A DNA stretch of 64,000 nt from the NCBI RefSeq assembly GCF_001949145.1, contig NW_019091364.1, positions 2,522,294 to 2,586,293 on the forward strand, written 5' to 3'. A model generated the notes under the pieces. The model saw only the letters and a program-made list of their open reading frames with translations. It was not told the DNA's origin and did no database searches. How positions within the stretch are numbered: position 1 is the first letter of the stretch; the number at the start of each line of letters is the position of its first letter. Of the stretch, positions 1 to 12,000 are shown piece after piece. The stretch comes from Acanthaster planci. Its lineage: Eukaryota > Echinodermata > Asteroidea > Valvatida > Acanthasteridae. The translations under genes were made by a program, and so were the position numbers.

Positions 1-539
1 ATATAATTAACATCTCCCCAACGCAAAAATACATCTTGAAAATATTCTCACCGAGGTATAATTTGCTTCGTTTTAATAGCAATGCAGGAATAAAAATCAC
101 AGGGAGTGCACACCCAACAGGGTAAAAGCTGTAACTAGGGACCAGTGAAATCCTGCATAACGTTGTTGGGTTCAGCATGGTTAGGGTTTAATAGGTCCCT
201 CTAAAAATGATGTCACTTCCTCATGCAATGCAACTTTACCTGGACTTTGACAAAAAAAAGGAGGAAAATCCAAGATTTACGAGATTTTGTAGGGTGCTTT
301 TCCATTTTCAATGGCAGGAGCGTGAAGCGGAAAATGAGAAAATTGCCTGATCTGAGGAAAAGTTGCATGCCCGCCTCCTGCAGATTGCCACGAGCATCTA
401 TAGTTTGGACTTCAAAGTTTCATTTCAGTGCATCGGCTGTGCCACGTCTCAAAGATATTTGGAACATGCACGAGATGGCCTCGGATACTCCTCAAGTGAT
501 GGCATCCAATAAGAGAGACAACAGAGAGTCACGTTGTAC
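1..539. other. Left-edge non-coding stretch
   Basis: Lies 3' of exon 2 of CBR-1 on the minus strand, so it is most likely part of that gene's second intron. No exon resembling CBR exon 3 is visible, so the remaining exons of CBR-1 must lie beyond the left edge if they exist. Confidence 0.5.
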
Positions 540-1590
540 CTTAAATGCTACTGCTGCATTGTTAACCAGTATGTCCAAGCCTCCGTGCGTCTCCTTCAGG
601 AAATCCCTCAGCTTGCTCACGCTGGCCCGATCGGTGACGTCCAGCTGGTGATACTTAGGCTGGAGCCCCTCCTGGCTGAGTTTGGCCACGGCCTCCCTCC
701 CCCTCTCCTCGTTCCTGGCAGTCAGGTAGACGATTCCATTGTCCAGCTGCTTGCACAGCGCCCTCACAATGGCAAAACCAATGCCCTTGTTGGCTCCAGT
801 TACCTGAACAAAGACACATTACATTATCTTAATTCTTACTATTTTATGCAGGGGATAGATTTGAATATCTTGTTCATGATCAAGGGCAAATGCACAGGTG
901 GGTGGAACAACAGGGCTATACCACCCCCCCCCAAAAGGAGACACAAATCGTTCTTTTTAAGGGAAGGCATTTTCATCTAGACTTAGCCCTATGTCATTTC
1001 CCTTCCTTAAAAACCATGGCGTAAACAGCTGCAAAATGTTGCCTCACACCACAGAAATTTAGGCAATGATGAAAGGTCATTCTTTAAGTCAGTCTCCGCT
1101 TAACCCCTATTACAGGTAATATTACGTTACATGTAGGCCTCGGTATTTGCCTTATCAAGTTGTTAGGCCTAATTGGAACTTCTGACTTGGTTGGGTACTC
1201 AAACAATGTTTTTATTTGTTTGCAAAGATAAGATTATGAATGTAAATGGGGCGAAGTTGACGCCGCTTCTTCAGTATGGTTTAGAAGGCCTACAAACCGG
1301 AAGGAATGGCCTGACATTATTTGTTTGGCCTTTGCCACTGTGCTATAAATTATAAGCCTTATCGCACACAGGCATGATAGGCCTACTGCATGATGGGTGA
1401 TTTTGAAAAGGCATTGTGGGAAGGAAAAAGGGACAATGTTTGCTCTTTTTTCCTTCCCACAATGCCTTTCTACCATTGTGTAAAATCACCCATGCAGTAT
1501 TTGCGATAAGGCTTACGAATTCTGAGTAAATTCGGCCTCAAACTGTACAAAAAACGGCTTAATGCTTACCACTACAACTCGCTCAGCCAT
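540..1590 (-). CDS. CBR1: CBR-1: CBR1-like carbonyl reductase, 5' exons only (runs off window)
   Basis: Predicted NADPH-dependent carbonyl reductase of the short-chain dehydrogenase/reductase (SDR) family, cytosolic. Two exons are visible. Exon 1 is 1570-1590 (MAERVVV, then a GTAAGC donor). Exon 2 is 540-803, 264 nt, entered through a TTCAG acceptor and ending AAG before a GTACAA donor. Exon 2 begins VTGANKGIG, the TGxxxGxG dinucleotide-binding glycine motif, and ends LVNNAAVAFK; the usual NNAG motif reads NNAA here. The remaining exons would lie left of the window. A foldback element (1354-1514) occupies the intron between the two exons. CBR-2 follows upstream in the same orientation, so the two look like a direct tandem pair. 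Family assignment is secure. Whether the gene is complete cannot be told. Confidence 0.85.
1354..1514. mobile_element. Foldback MITE, family A copy 1
   Basis: Terminal inverted repeats start AAGCCTTATCGCA at 1354 and end TGCGATAAGGCTT at 1514. Inside them the arms pair again around GGCATTGTGGGAAGGAAAAA and its reverse complement. No coding capacity. A second copy of the family lies at about 47900-48116. The left arm of this copy carries TAGGCCTA (1378-1385) where the other copy has plain TA. Superfamily not determined; target duplication is unclear, possibly TA. Confidence 0.85.
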
Positions 1591-1699
1591 TGCGTTACTG
1601 ACCGAAATTGCCGAAATTTCACGCCAACTAAAGTTGGGACCGTGCTGCAGTTGGGCTCACACGCCATTCAAGGGCATCCGTGAAGTACGGGCGCCGGCC

Positions 1700-2060
1700 A
1701 AATAGTGAGCGAAGCGATCGATAGCAGTGCGTTCATAATTCAGTGCGCATCACGTGCACGCACAACGCACCAGGCTCACGTTGCCTGCATTTGTTCACAC
1801 GTGCTTCCAAATACATGTACTTTCACCCTTTTTTGCCCTAGGCCTACTGCTATCTCTTCTTTTCAAATGTTGAAACCCATTGTTTTGAATTCGCGGGCCA
1901 GAGGATTTTTTTTTACAGTAGAAAAATGGCTTCATAGAATTTTATAGTTGGAATTTTTCAACTGTGCATAAGTTCCCCGTACCGAGGGGTGAATTTACTC
2001 AGTTTTTATTTTTGTTGGGCGCCGTGGAGATCAGTGACCCCTCTAGTTTTGAATAAGACC
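1700..2060. repeat. Dispersed repeat B, copy 1
   Basis: About 350 bp is similar to 54240-54620, sharing for example AAAATGGCTTCATAGAATTT and the flanking GAGGGGTGAATTT. There is no inverted-repeat structure and no recognisable protein. The two copies differ by substitutions and small indels, one of which is a TAGGCCTA versus TA difference at 1839. It could be a non-autonomous transposon relic or a segmental duplicate. Confidence 0.7.
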
Positions 2061-2167
2061 TGGTGGTTCATACATAAATTTTGTCTGTCGTTGGGCTGGC
2101 TCTACTATTGTTGGCCAATCTCTGTAAAAACGTCTCAACCTTTATGCAGTTCACTCTGATATAATTC

Positions 2168-2371
2168 ATCTAAAATATGGCACTTAATCTGTATAGAAAC
2201 TTTTTTTTCTAAAAGCACAAGATGATGATGTAATTCTAACAATGTCGGAAGCACACACTGAACTTCTGTCACTCAATTGAGCCATACATAGTTGGGCCGG
2301 TCACAACCGTCATCATCTTGTGCTTTTAGAAAAAAAAAGTTTCTATACAGATTAAGTGCCATATTTTAGAT
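2168..2371. mobile_element. Foldback element with near-perfect ~64 bp arms
   Basis: Left arm 2168-2232 and right arm about 2308-2371 are reverse complements with almost no mismatch, beginning ATCTAAAATATGGCACTTAA and reading inward to the GATGATGA end. The loop of about 75 bp is non-coding. Near-perfect arms suggest a young insertion or arm-to-arm correction. It lies between CBR-1 and CBR-2. Confidence 0.85.
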
Positions 2372-3164
2372 AGTTGGGATGACACTAGAGGGCGCAACAT
2401 CTGTTACGCTGGTTACCAAGGAAAATGGACCACCGGTTTGACAAAATGGCTTTTGCTCGAACGAAATATAACAGGAATAATAAAAAGAACGGTTGGGTTC
2501 AAGCTTTGCGCCAACTGCGCCAAAAGAACTAGAAGGCAGCCAGTTTTTCATGGCACTTTGAACATATCCGACAAAGCACACAAACCTGACTGTTTTCAAT
2601 ATCAAAGGGTTTATTACCATGTAAAGCTTTTTGTCACTGTAATATGCTGCATGAGCACATACCTCACGGCACTTGTCTTCTTAACGAAGTGGCAAAATGT
2701 ACCTAATTAATGCACTAAAAATTTATATTATCAAGCATTTTGCTTGTTATCACACATCTTCAAAAAACAGCTTACTTGTATAAAGATACATCTTCAGGTA
2801 AAAATCTCGCCATAACTCTTCTATTAAATGTTCAAGCAATTTCCAATTCATAAATGCATAAATTAAACCTCATGACAAGTAACATATAAATTAAATTTCA
2901 CCACCATTTCTAGCTTTAAGAAGGAAATAACGTTAACTTTGAGGACCAGTTCAACAAGACAACCCTCTTTCAATTTGGGCAAGGATACTTTCAAAGAGGA
3001 AATCATGGGGGTGGTTAAAAGTTTGTCCATGATGAAGACAATTTGCAACAATTATTACCAGGTATCTTGAGAGCTTGTGGTCCATTTTGTGATAAAAACT
3101 GGAAATCAAATTATTCTTCTAGTTCACTGTTTTTCTACAAGTGGAGGTGAGTCTAGTTCTCGAG
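2372..3164. other. Intergenic stretch upstream of CBR-1, downstream of CBR-2
   Basis: AT-rich sequence between exon 1 of CBR-1 and the stop codon of CBR-2. Short open frames here are unsupported. It probably includes the CBR-2 3' untranslated region and the CBR-1 promoter, but no specific signal is assigned. Confidence 0.4.
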
Positions 3165-5708
3165 CTACCAGAAATCCAAAACAGACTTTTGGTAAAGCAT
3201 CTTTCCATTAAGGTCTTTCGAGCCTGGCGGAAGCAGGGCGCAGAAGACGGGTGTAACAGCCCCTTCTTCAACCGTCAAGGGCCCCTTATGATCGGTCAAA
3301 TCTGTAGCCACGTAACCTGGGCAACACTGTCACAAAAAAAAAAGAACAAGCATATTTCTGACTAAAATTCTCCAACCTTTCACAATTCTTTCCTATTTCA
3401 AAGTCTACATTTTTCATGTTCTACGGCCAATGCAATGCATGTTCAATTCCAATTTGTTTTAGATCAGTAAAGCCAAAGCCAACATCTAGAGCAGAAGTAA
3501 TTTTGATTTTTTATTTTCAAGCAACCAATTTTGAAATAATTAAAAATGTCTGTAACAGTCTTATCTGAAAACTTACAACCATGACAGGTTCTCTACCTAA
3601 AAGCCTGCTTCACTGTAAATGAACTCTAGAAACTATAAAAATACTTCACGTACACATGTAAGGAGAACGTCTTCCTTTGTTTTGTCCTTGGTGACGTCAG
3701 CAGCTTGCACCCGGGTAAGTGCAATGACCCCCATCTTGCTTGTGCCATAGGCCGAGTTGGGCCAGCCTTTCCTCATATGATCCCCGGCATTAGCATGTCT
3801 GAGGAGATCAACCATAAGACTGACGACACATAACAATGTCGATAAAACCCACCCTCTTTGGCGAAATTTCTCACTGCAAAGGCTCAGTTCAAACTTCAGG
3901 TTGTTTTTACTTCAAATATTCACAGTGGGACAAAACACTCAGAACAATTTTAAAGCAACAGATAGACTGGTCACGATTGACATTTTTCACAAGACTCTCT
4001 CTTCCCAATGGCACGACTTCCTAATTAGGGAAAGAGTAATGAACAGAAAAAGAGACAAGGTGCCAGACGTCATGTCTTCAGATTAAAGCAGGGCAACACA
4101 CATGTTGGTACAGCGATGCCTGAATACTTTCACCACTGAAGCAACATTTGCAATATTGAACATTCTGGGGAAATATCAAACCAAAGTCTCAAAAGAAAAA
4201 GTTCGAAATGGAGGCCTCTGAAATTTTATTTACAGTACTGATGTGAAATATCATCCAGAACTTAGCATATTCTGGTTGACGGCTTACTCCAGAAATTCCT
4301 TCATGAGCAGCTCAACATCCTGCTCTGTCTTGATGGCCTGGAAACGACCTTTGACCTCTTCACTCATCTCGCTGTAGACATGCCGCCCAACTGTGCTGGC
4401 CATGTTGACGATTCTGGAACAATGGAGATGTGTGAAAGTGATGAAATGACGATCTTCGTAACTTCTGCATAAAACGTCCCATCTTTGGAGTTCATTGGAT
4501 CATTGGGAAAGTTTTCCCGAAAAAATTCTCGCATAAACTTAAGCTATAACTCTATGTTGAGTGGGTGATTTTACAAAACTTGGGTTGAGAAATATCCAGG
4601 CAAGTTTCCTTGCAACCTGGCATGTTTTGACCAAGAAAAACTTTGTCTGCCCTAAACACAGAAAGAAGATATGATACCTTCCGTGGGAACGAACCAGTGG
4701 AATGAGTGCTCTGCTCACTTCTAACAGGGCGGTGAAGTTGGTTGCCATGACTACGGATGCCTGAGTGCCAAACGAATCAGGAGAGCTCCTCTAGAATGGA
4801 GTACAGGACAAGGCAAGTAAAAATGTGAAACACTGTTGTTTTCCCCCAACTGCACTCTGAAAAATCAAAACTCCAAAACTCAATCCCCTTGTTGTACCTT
4901 GAAGGGTATTCCAGCATTGTTGACCAGTACATCCAAGCCGCCGTGCGTCTCCTTCAGGAAATCTCTCAGCTTCTTCACGCTGACACGGTCCGTAACGTCC
5001 AACTGGTGATACTTAGGCTGGAGCCCCTCCTGATTGAGTCTGGCCACGGCCTCCCTCCCCCTCTCCTCGTTCCTGGCAGTCAGGTAGACGATTCCATTGT
5101 CCAGCTGCTTGCACAGCGCCCTCACAATGGCAAAACCAATGCCCTTGTTGGCTCCAGTTACCTGAACATTTGACCGGCACATAGACATCTTTATGCCTCT
5201 TAAACCTTATGCAAGTACTCATCAGAGCTGGGATTAAGATTTGGGGAGGAAATATAAGTAACATATAATACAAATAAGTAAATGCCCAACAAAAACAATG
5301 GATTTCACCCTAAAAATGGTGGCAAATGTGTACTAGATCAGTAGATGTGCTATCTAGTCATGCTGATACCTGAGGCACAAGTGTAGACGTGGTGTACATG
5401 ATCATCCTTGGTGTGATATCCCAATGATGTGGGGAGCTTTGCCAAGTAGGCGTAGAAACGTAGGCCCCTACTTTGGTTTACTTACGATGTGGCTGTAAAA
5501 CGGAAATTCCCGTTACATTTCTGGGGCTCCTACACTGTGTTGGTATACCGGTAGCGCATGTTGACGTCGATGTTGGTGGACAATTAGATATCATGGAACT
5601 CTTTTCATCTTCTGCTTGTCGGGGTCTATAACAAGCCCTCTTAAAAAGGTTAAAAACTCAAGTAACTTCACCCAGAATGTGGCTTACCAATGCAATCCGC
5701 TGCGCCAT
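3165..5708 (-). CDS. CBR1: CBR-2: CBR1-like carbonyl reductase, complete
   Basis: Six exons on the minus strand: 5688-5708 (MAQRIAL), 4898-5161, 4678-4790, 4288-4413, 3654-3798 and 3165-3326 (stop TAG). All junctions are GT-AG and the frame is continuous, giving 276 residues against 277 in human CBR1. Visible SDR features are TGANKGIG at the start of exon 2, NNAG at its end, MATNF in exon 3 (active-site Asn), IVNMAS in exon 4 (catalytic Ser) and AYGTSK in exon 5 (Tyr-X3-Lys). The last exon begins CCPGYVATD, matching the CCPGW segment of CBR1. Exons 1, 3, 4 and 6 are clearly divergent from CBR-3 to CBR-6, while exon 2 is nearly identical to theirs. The predicted role is NADPH-dependent reduction of carbonyl compounds in the cytosol. 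Substrate unknown. Confidence 0.9.
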
Positions 5709-6369
5709 GTGCAGTTAAGTTTCACACGTTTTTTTTCTAAAATGCTAGTGCGTTGCATGCTGGTACATGGTAGGCTGATCGACCAGATGAGGGCGCTCGG
5801 TTAGATAAAGGAATCGCTCTCAAAATTGGCAACCGCCGCCCGATTCGTGTCCTCGCTTTTAAAATGATTCTGACTGACACTTCCTGGGGGAAAAAAGTGA
5901 GTTTTTCTTCATTGACTTCATTCAGCGAAGAGTGAAAGGTCATAAATCATGATCTTACTTTTTAAAATCGATTTTTCAAAGTAGGTTTCGATCAGATTTG
6001 AGCTTGACACTGATCTCAGAACAAATGAAATTACACTAATTAGCCTCCTTTCGCAGGTCACTTTACTTTTTTTGGGGGGGATGCTGATTTAATGATCAAA
6101 TCAAAGCTGAAAAGTAGTCTCTTTTCTCTAAATACAGTGTACAAAAAAATATTCCCAGAATAGGCCTGTAATACCTAATATATTCTACAACTTTCATGGA
6201 CAGATTTTGGAGATTACGAAGAACCAGAAAGAACATTGAATTTTCTATGCAGTACTGTAAGTTGTGCTTAACGGTAAAAAAACTCTCCATGTTCCTTCTT
6301 GGGGTTAAATTGAATTTGCATTATAAAGCAACAAACTGGAGCTCGAATGCATAAACTGGAGTGGAATAG
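5709..6369. other. Intergenic stretch between CBR-2 and the inverted-duplication arm
   Basis: AT-rich, with short homopolymer runs near 6065-6080. No supported gene. It includes the 5' flank of CBR-2, whose start codon is at 5706-5708 on the minus strand. Confidence 0.4.
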
Positions 6370-7740
6370 TTGAGTGCTACTTAAAGTCAAAGCTGCCTTA
6401 CTTGAGGAATTTGTGTCAAAATAATATGGGAATGTATATGTAGGCCTACTGCTTTCATCAATAAAATTAATGAAAGGTTCACTTGTGGCAATGTACCGCT
6501 GTCTTTCGGTTTAGATGATGTAAAGACAAAAACAACTGCAGCAGCAATTTTTTATTTTGACGATGTTTGAACAGACTAGACGGACATCTATGACCTCTGT
6601 TTTGTTACATCGCGGGAAGCAAAAATTTTCCAGCAGTTAAACTATGACCAGCCGGGAGCACAAAATCAACAAATTAATTTCCCGAGTTTTAAATAGTGCC
6701 AATATGAAAACACTACAATACATAGTTTACACTCCTCGTGAGCCAATGCCAGCAATTCCACACACACACACTGAACGGGTGGCTAGATTTTTTGTGGCAA
6801 AGTCCAGCCTGGCCTACACTGACAGTGAAATGACTGATTGTAGCCGCCCACTTCACTGGCCTTGTCAATAACAAAACTGATACATGTGGGTCCAACCCTG
6901 ACCGGGACTCGCTTCATCTGGAAGGGCAGGTTTTCTCGTGGTAAAGTACACTGACAATGAATTTAAGGCCGCCACGCTTCATGTCTGCGTGAAAACGGTA
7001 AATATCATTATTGGTCTTCGCACGCAATGCATTATTGTGCTGTGTATATTACAGCTATAACGCAGAACTGCTATTATTTAGGCCTATGCCTACGACAGAT
7101 CTTTGCCTGTAAACACACTATAGCTTTCAATCTAGTCGTGCACTGCCGATCTGGTGACCACTTCCGCCTTGATGACCCTACCTTTGAAACTGAGGGGGAA
7201 AATAGCTCTTGTAAATTTTACAAACGGTAAAATACGTATCACCATAAATGTTCCAATGTTGAAAATAATAAACGTCCTTTAGAGGGAGCCCTTTTCTTAC
7301 AAGATGATGTGGCCATTCCTCAATGCAATGAATTTTTCTCACAGCATAACTTGTTGTACGCCTACGTGTTTAATTTAGTTTGGTATAATTCAGTTCCGTG
7401 CTACGCGTGTTGCGCTTCATATGGACGACTTCTGTTCCAAGCACACACACACACAGCATGGTTTTCATGGATGGACGAAAGGGGGTGACGTGTCCGTTGG
7501 GGCGGTTCACTTGTTATCTTGGTTATATTCATTCACATCCTATAAGCCCGTAATTAGTGAAAATCACATGACTAGGCCACATTGTTTCAAGGCGCAGAAT
7601 GTTGCACAGGATTTTCGTCTACCATATCGAAAACTAGGAACAGTCTGAGTAAGATTCTCGAAAGACGGAACTTTACAACACTATAAGGTGAGAATGTAGG
7701 CCTTTCCGGTGGAAAAGCCAGTGTCAAACGAAACATGATC

Positions 7741-8380
7741 GCAATCACCTCAGAGTTGTAGACTTGAGTCACTTGACTCGGACTCGAGCCGCTATTTTTG
7801 TGACTAGTGACTTGACTTGGACTTCCAAAAAATGACTTGTGACTTGGTTTGGACTTGCAAATTATGACTTATACCAGGTCAAAAAAAAAAAACCATTCGA
7901 TCAAACCCATTTCAGCTTTAAACTAGGCCTGCCAACTTATACCTTGCATTCTTAAAATAACCGTCTTAAGACTTCGTTCGGTTGACAGGTTACTTTGCAT
8001 AGCTTCCGTCGATCATCACCCAGGTGATATGAATTATGCATACCATTCTTACTGAAGTCTGTTGCCGCCCCTGGTCAAACAAAATATCCAAAACCTTCCT
8101 GTGTGGTTCGTGTCGCGGATTGCAGAATAAATATGGAAGGTTGTTGAACCAAGACTAGGCTATGGCTTGAAATCACACATAATAGCGCAACTTGACCTGT
8201 ACTTGGACAAAAAAGACTTGTAACTTGCTATACATAGACCAAATTGACTTGTGACTTGACTTCAAGTTGACTTGACCTGTGATCAAATGACTTGTGACGT
8301 GACTTGTGACTGGACCAAATGACTTGTGACTTGACTTGGACTTGCAAAAGTCGACTTGTTACCACCTCTGGCAATCACCT
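7741..8380. mobile_element. 620 bp non-autonomous element with 10 bp target duplication
   Basis: The sequence GCAATCACCT occurs directly at 7741-7750 and 8371-8380. The element between (7751-8370) starts CAGAGTTGTAGACTTGAG and ends CTTGTTACCACCTCTG, imperfect inverted ends of CAGAG/CTCTG type. The homologous arm at about 23681-23703 has one copy of the site (GCGATCACCT read on the minus strand) and no insert, an empty site. The ends are filled with degenerate TGACTTG-type units. Related end sequence occurs at 34430-34585. CAGAG ends recall hAT elements, but a 10 bp duplication fits Mutator-like elements better, so the superfamily is open. Confidence 0.8.
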
Positions 8381-9045
8381 AATCTGTATACCGTCAAAAT
8401 GCGTGGGCCTGTTTTTCCCACACACGGATCCAGATCTCATGATGTCATCAGTAACCTACCGTTTGTTGACTGGACACCAGAACTAGCCTTAAGTTTAATC
8501 TAAACCAGCAAATGTTTCGTTCCATTATTTGCAATTTTGTCACTTCCAGTTTTTATGTTGTGCATTATAACTCTACAAGACTTAACGATATCGTGACTTG
8601 CATTTTTCACATGTAGTAAGGCGGGCTGCAAGATTTTATGTAGACTTGACAAGTCGTTTTAAGTAGTCGTGTTCTAATTTTCCCGCGCAGATGTATCATA
8701 AATCCGTAAGATGGGGACGAGGCAAACAAAGTCCTATGACGCAAAGGCATTATGATTAGACGGTGCATCGTACGCGTGGCATGCGCGCGTGGAGAGTAAA
8801 ATCAAACCAATTGTCGACTTGGCAGCAAGTCTAGTTTCATGACAACGCGTCTGGCAATTTATGTATAAAAATCGCTCGCACTCGAAAAAGTCTCACAAAG
8901 GGAGATCATCCACCGTTGAGGGGTTAAAAGTCGCCCGGTTCTTTCACATTCTGTTGTGCAGTTCAAGCGTTGCGGGTGACAGGCACATAAGTTTACTGGA
9001 TATTGCTAATAGGACACGACACGCATCTGACCATCATCGTCGACC

Positions 9046-12000
9046 ATGTCCAACACTCAGCGCGTTGCAGTGGTAAGATTCTCCTCATGTTAAAGTGTAA
9101 TTGATTAATTTATAAAGCAGAAATGCCATACAATTATGTTCAATTGTGCTGGACAAGTGAGACATTAAACTACAACGTAATAATGAGGCAAAGACAGGCG
9201 CCTTGGGCAGCTGTCAACCTACATCTGCCAACGGAGTGCAGAAAATTGAACATGCTGATTTTTGCTGAGGGGGTAAAACCGTGTCAAACCGAAAATAACT
9301 TCTCGTGATACTGGAGACACTTAAACTACCACAAAACTCTTCTCACAAATGACGTGGGCCGGGACTCGAACCTGGAATTACATCGTTGAGAGGCGAGTGC
9401 TTTGTGCACAAGCAATCCGTGTCCATCTAAACCTGACTAGGCAGATATGTTCTTTCGTCAACTGGGTTCTCATTTTTATCTTTGGACTCACAGGGAATTT
9501 CATGGCGAATTGAAAAATGCTGTGCATGATCTACAACCAAAATGCCCAGCCACAAAACAGTGCTCTTGGTAAAACTAGGCCCTTCTGATAACCGAAAAAT
9601 GACACATAACAGGCCAACATTGTCAAGTAGACGGCATCGATGCTGCCATTCTAAAGTCTGATTTCATTGAGAAGGGGGGGGGGTCGGCGATAACATGTAG
9701 GCTAGGGTTTTGACGACTACATGTATCATGTAAGATTGGAAACGTAAAAGGGTCTTTAGACACGCGATTCCACTACCCACCGCTGTTAACAACGAGGCTT
9801 TTATGGAGAAACGCCCCTTGTTAGGAACCTGGCCGAAATATATTATGGATATTTGAATTCAATTTGCACTGAACAGCTTCGACGTCACTACGCAGGGTCT
9901 TGGGAGCGAAAGGATGGAGAGAAGAACTTCGACCGAGCTACCCCGCTTAGCGTAGTGGATAAGGAATTAATTTTGTGGTTATTCTTTGATCGTTCATATC
10001 CAGGAGGTTATTTTCTTAAGGTTCTTTCCCGTCGGAAAGATTAAATTTGAATGGTCTTCATATAATGACCACGTCAGTATCATTGAGATTTATGGCAATA
10101 TCATATTATACACGGCAAACGCAGTCCGGTCAAGCAAAAACGCTGGTACGGGGTGACGGGTGGGCAACGCAACGGGCCAGCCCCCAATATGGGAGGCGTG
10201 GGGCATACCAATCGAATGGATCGTCAAACATGCGCGGCACAGGCCAGGTGAACGGAACGTACAGCCGGGCGAATAGGTAGTGACGGTGGGGATATTTCAA
10301 TTTTGGTAACACTGGAGGTTCATTTAATAGGACAGTACTTCGCTGGTTCACAAACGATTAAGAAATAGAAGAGTTACAGTTACATAGATACCAAAATTTT
10401 TTGAATAATCCCCACTGACGTGGCTCTTTTAACCAATGAAGAGTGAGTGCTTCTGCTCAAGGAGGATAAATGCCGCACCAAAAACCACAACCCTTTTTTC
10501 GGCAAACTACTTTTCTCACCCAAAAGTCTTACATTCTGTTGCCATGGTTACAGGTAACAGGCGCCAACAAGGGCATTGGTTTCGCCATTGTCCGAGCTCT
10601 GTGCAAGCAGCTGGATAATGGAATCGTCTACCTGACTGCCAGGAACGAGGAGAGGGGGAGGGAGGCCGTGGCCAGACTCAACCAGGAAGGGCTCCAGCCT
10701 AAGTTTCATCAGCTGGACGTTACCGATCGGGCCAGCGTGAGCAAGCTGAGGGATTTCCTGCAGAAGACGCACGGAGGCTTGGACGTATTGGTCAACAATG
10801 CAGCAGTCTACTATAAAGTAATTTCATATTTTTTGCAATATGATCTTTAAAGAAGGCTGTTCTTTCTGCCGTAGCGCCCTGTCTGCTGCAGCGCGTTATC
10901 AGATGGGAAAAGATAGGGCCCATCATTTACAAAACATTTTTACAAACATGATAGAGGAAGCTGGAAAGGAATTTCTGAAGCTGAATTCAGTTCTTGAAAC
11001 TTATTTCCGCCGGTGTCTCTCCCATCATTGTACAATAATCCCGAATCGCAAACGGTCTCAAGAGACTGGAAATTAAATCAGAGGCGTTACATAATATGCT
11101 TCATACTGAATATCACTCATTATCCAAACTAACGAAATATTGTGCATACTGTCATAGCACGAATAGCATCTTTAGGAACATTGACATAATATATCAAAAC
11201 GAGCTGGTTGTTACACACAGGTGTATAAAATAAATTGGAACATTTTATGGGCGTGTCATTACTAATCATAGACATTTAACCTTTCAACGCGAGCCAACGG
11301 CACACTACCAGCTTTTTTCCTACATTATTTTACAGGAAGTGGCAGTTACTGTCCGCGATGGAGTCATGGAATGGGAATTATTTAACGTAAGCAGATTACT
11401 GAGAATCTAAAGCCGATTTGGTAGTTATGCAGAATGTCAAAAACGCAACCCAACAGTTAGCCTACATTTATTGCCCACCCCTTCCCCCATTTCGTGCCAG
11501 AAATTGTTACTTTTGAAATCAAACGGAATTTCAAATGGCTATGTTAACGAGCTGATCTACATAGGATGACTAGAATGGGGAATACTTCTCTGTACGGGGT
11601 CACTGGTGTTGTGTTGAATTGTTTGTCTGTGCCATCATCACAAACAGGTTCTTGAAATGGGTCCAAGTGGTTACTGTCACAAAAGTAAATAAGATTATGT
11701 AATCTGCACAAGTATTAAGTGGAGTTTGTTTTCTCTGAGATAAACTCATGAATTTGTAAAATTCCAAACTCTGAGAATGCGCAAGATTGGTTATACAAAC
11801 CATCGCCTTCTGAAGTAAGCAATAGTACCGTCCAGGTTAGAACTTGAAAAAACCAGAATCAAAACAGTTGTTGAGTGGTAAATTTCGAATTTGAATTCAA
11901 TGATTGCACACAATTGCAAGATAAACTACTGAAACTCCACTGGGCTGAACAAAAACGAGTTATACTTCAACCAGCAATATGATTCCGTACTTGTGTGTAT

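Noticed and set aside
7751-8370. CRISPR-like or regulatory repeat array from the TGACTTG words
   Set aside because: No fixed spacer or period, the genome is eukaryotic, and the stretch is bounded by target duplications, so it is a transposable element.
9350-9435. Functional tRNA gene on the minus strand
   Set aside because: The B box is good but no proper acceptor stem or anticodon arm can be formed; a SINE relic is more likely.
10470-10850. Continuous frame starting with an upstream Met before CBR-3 exon 2
   Set aside because: The upstream part is intron: a TTACAG acceptor precedes VTGANKGIG and a canonical first exon exists at 9046-9072.
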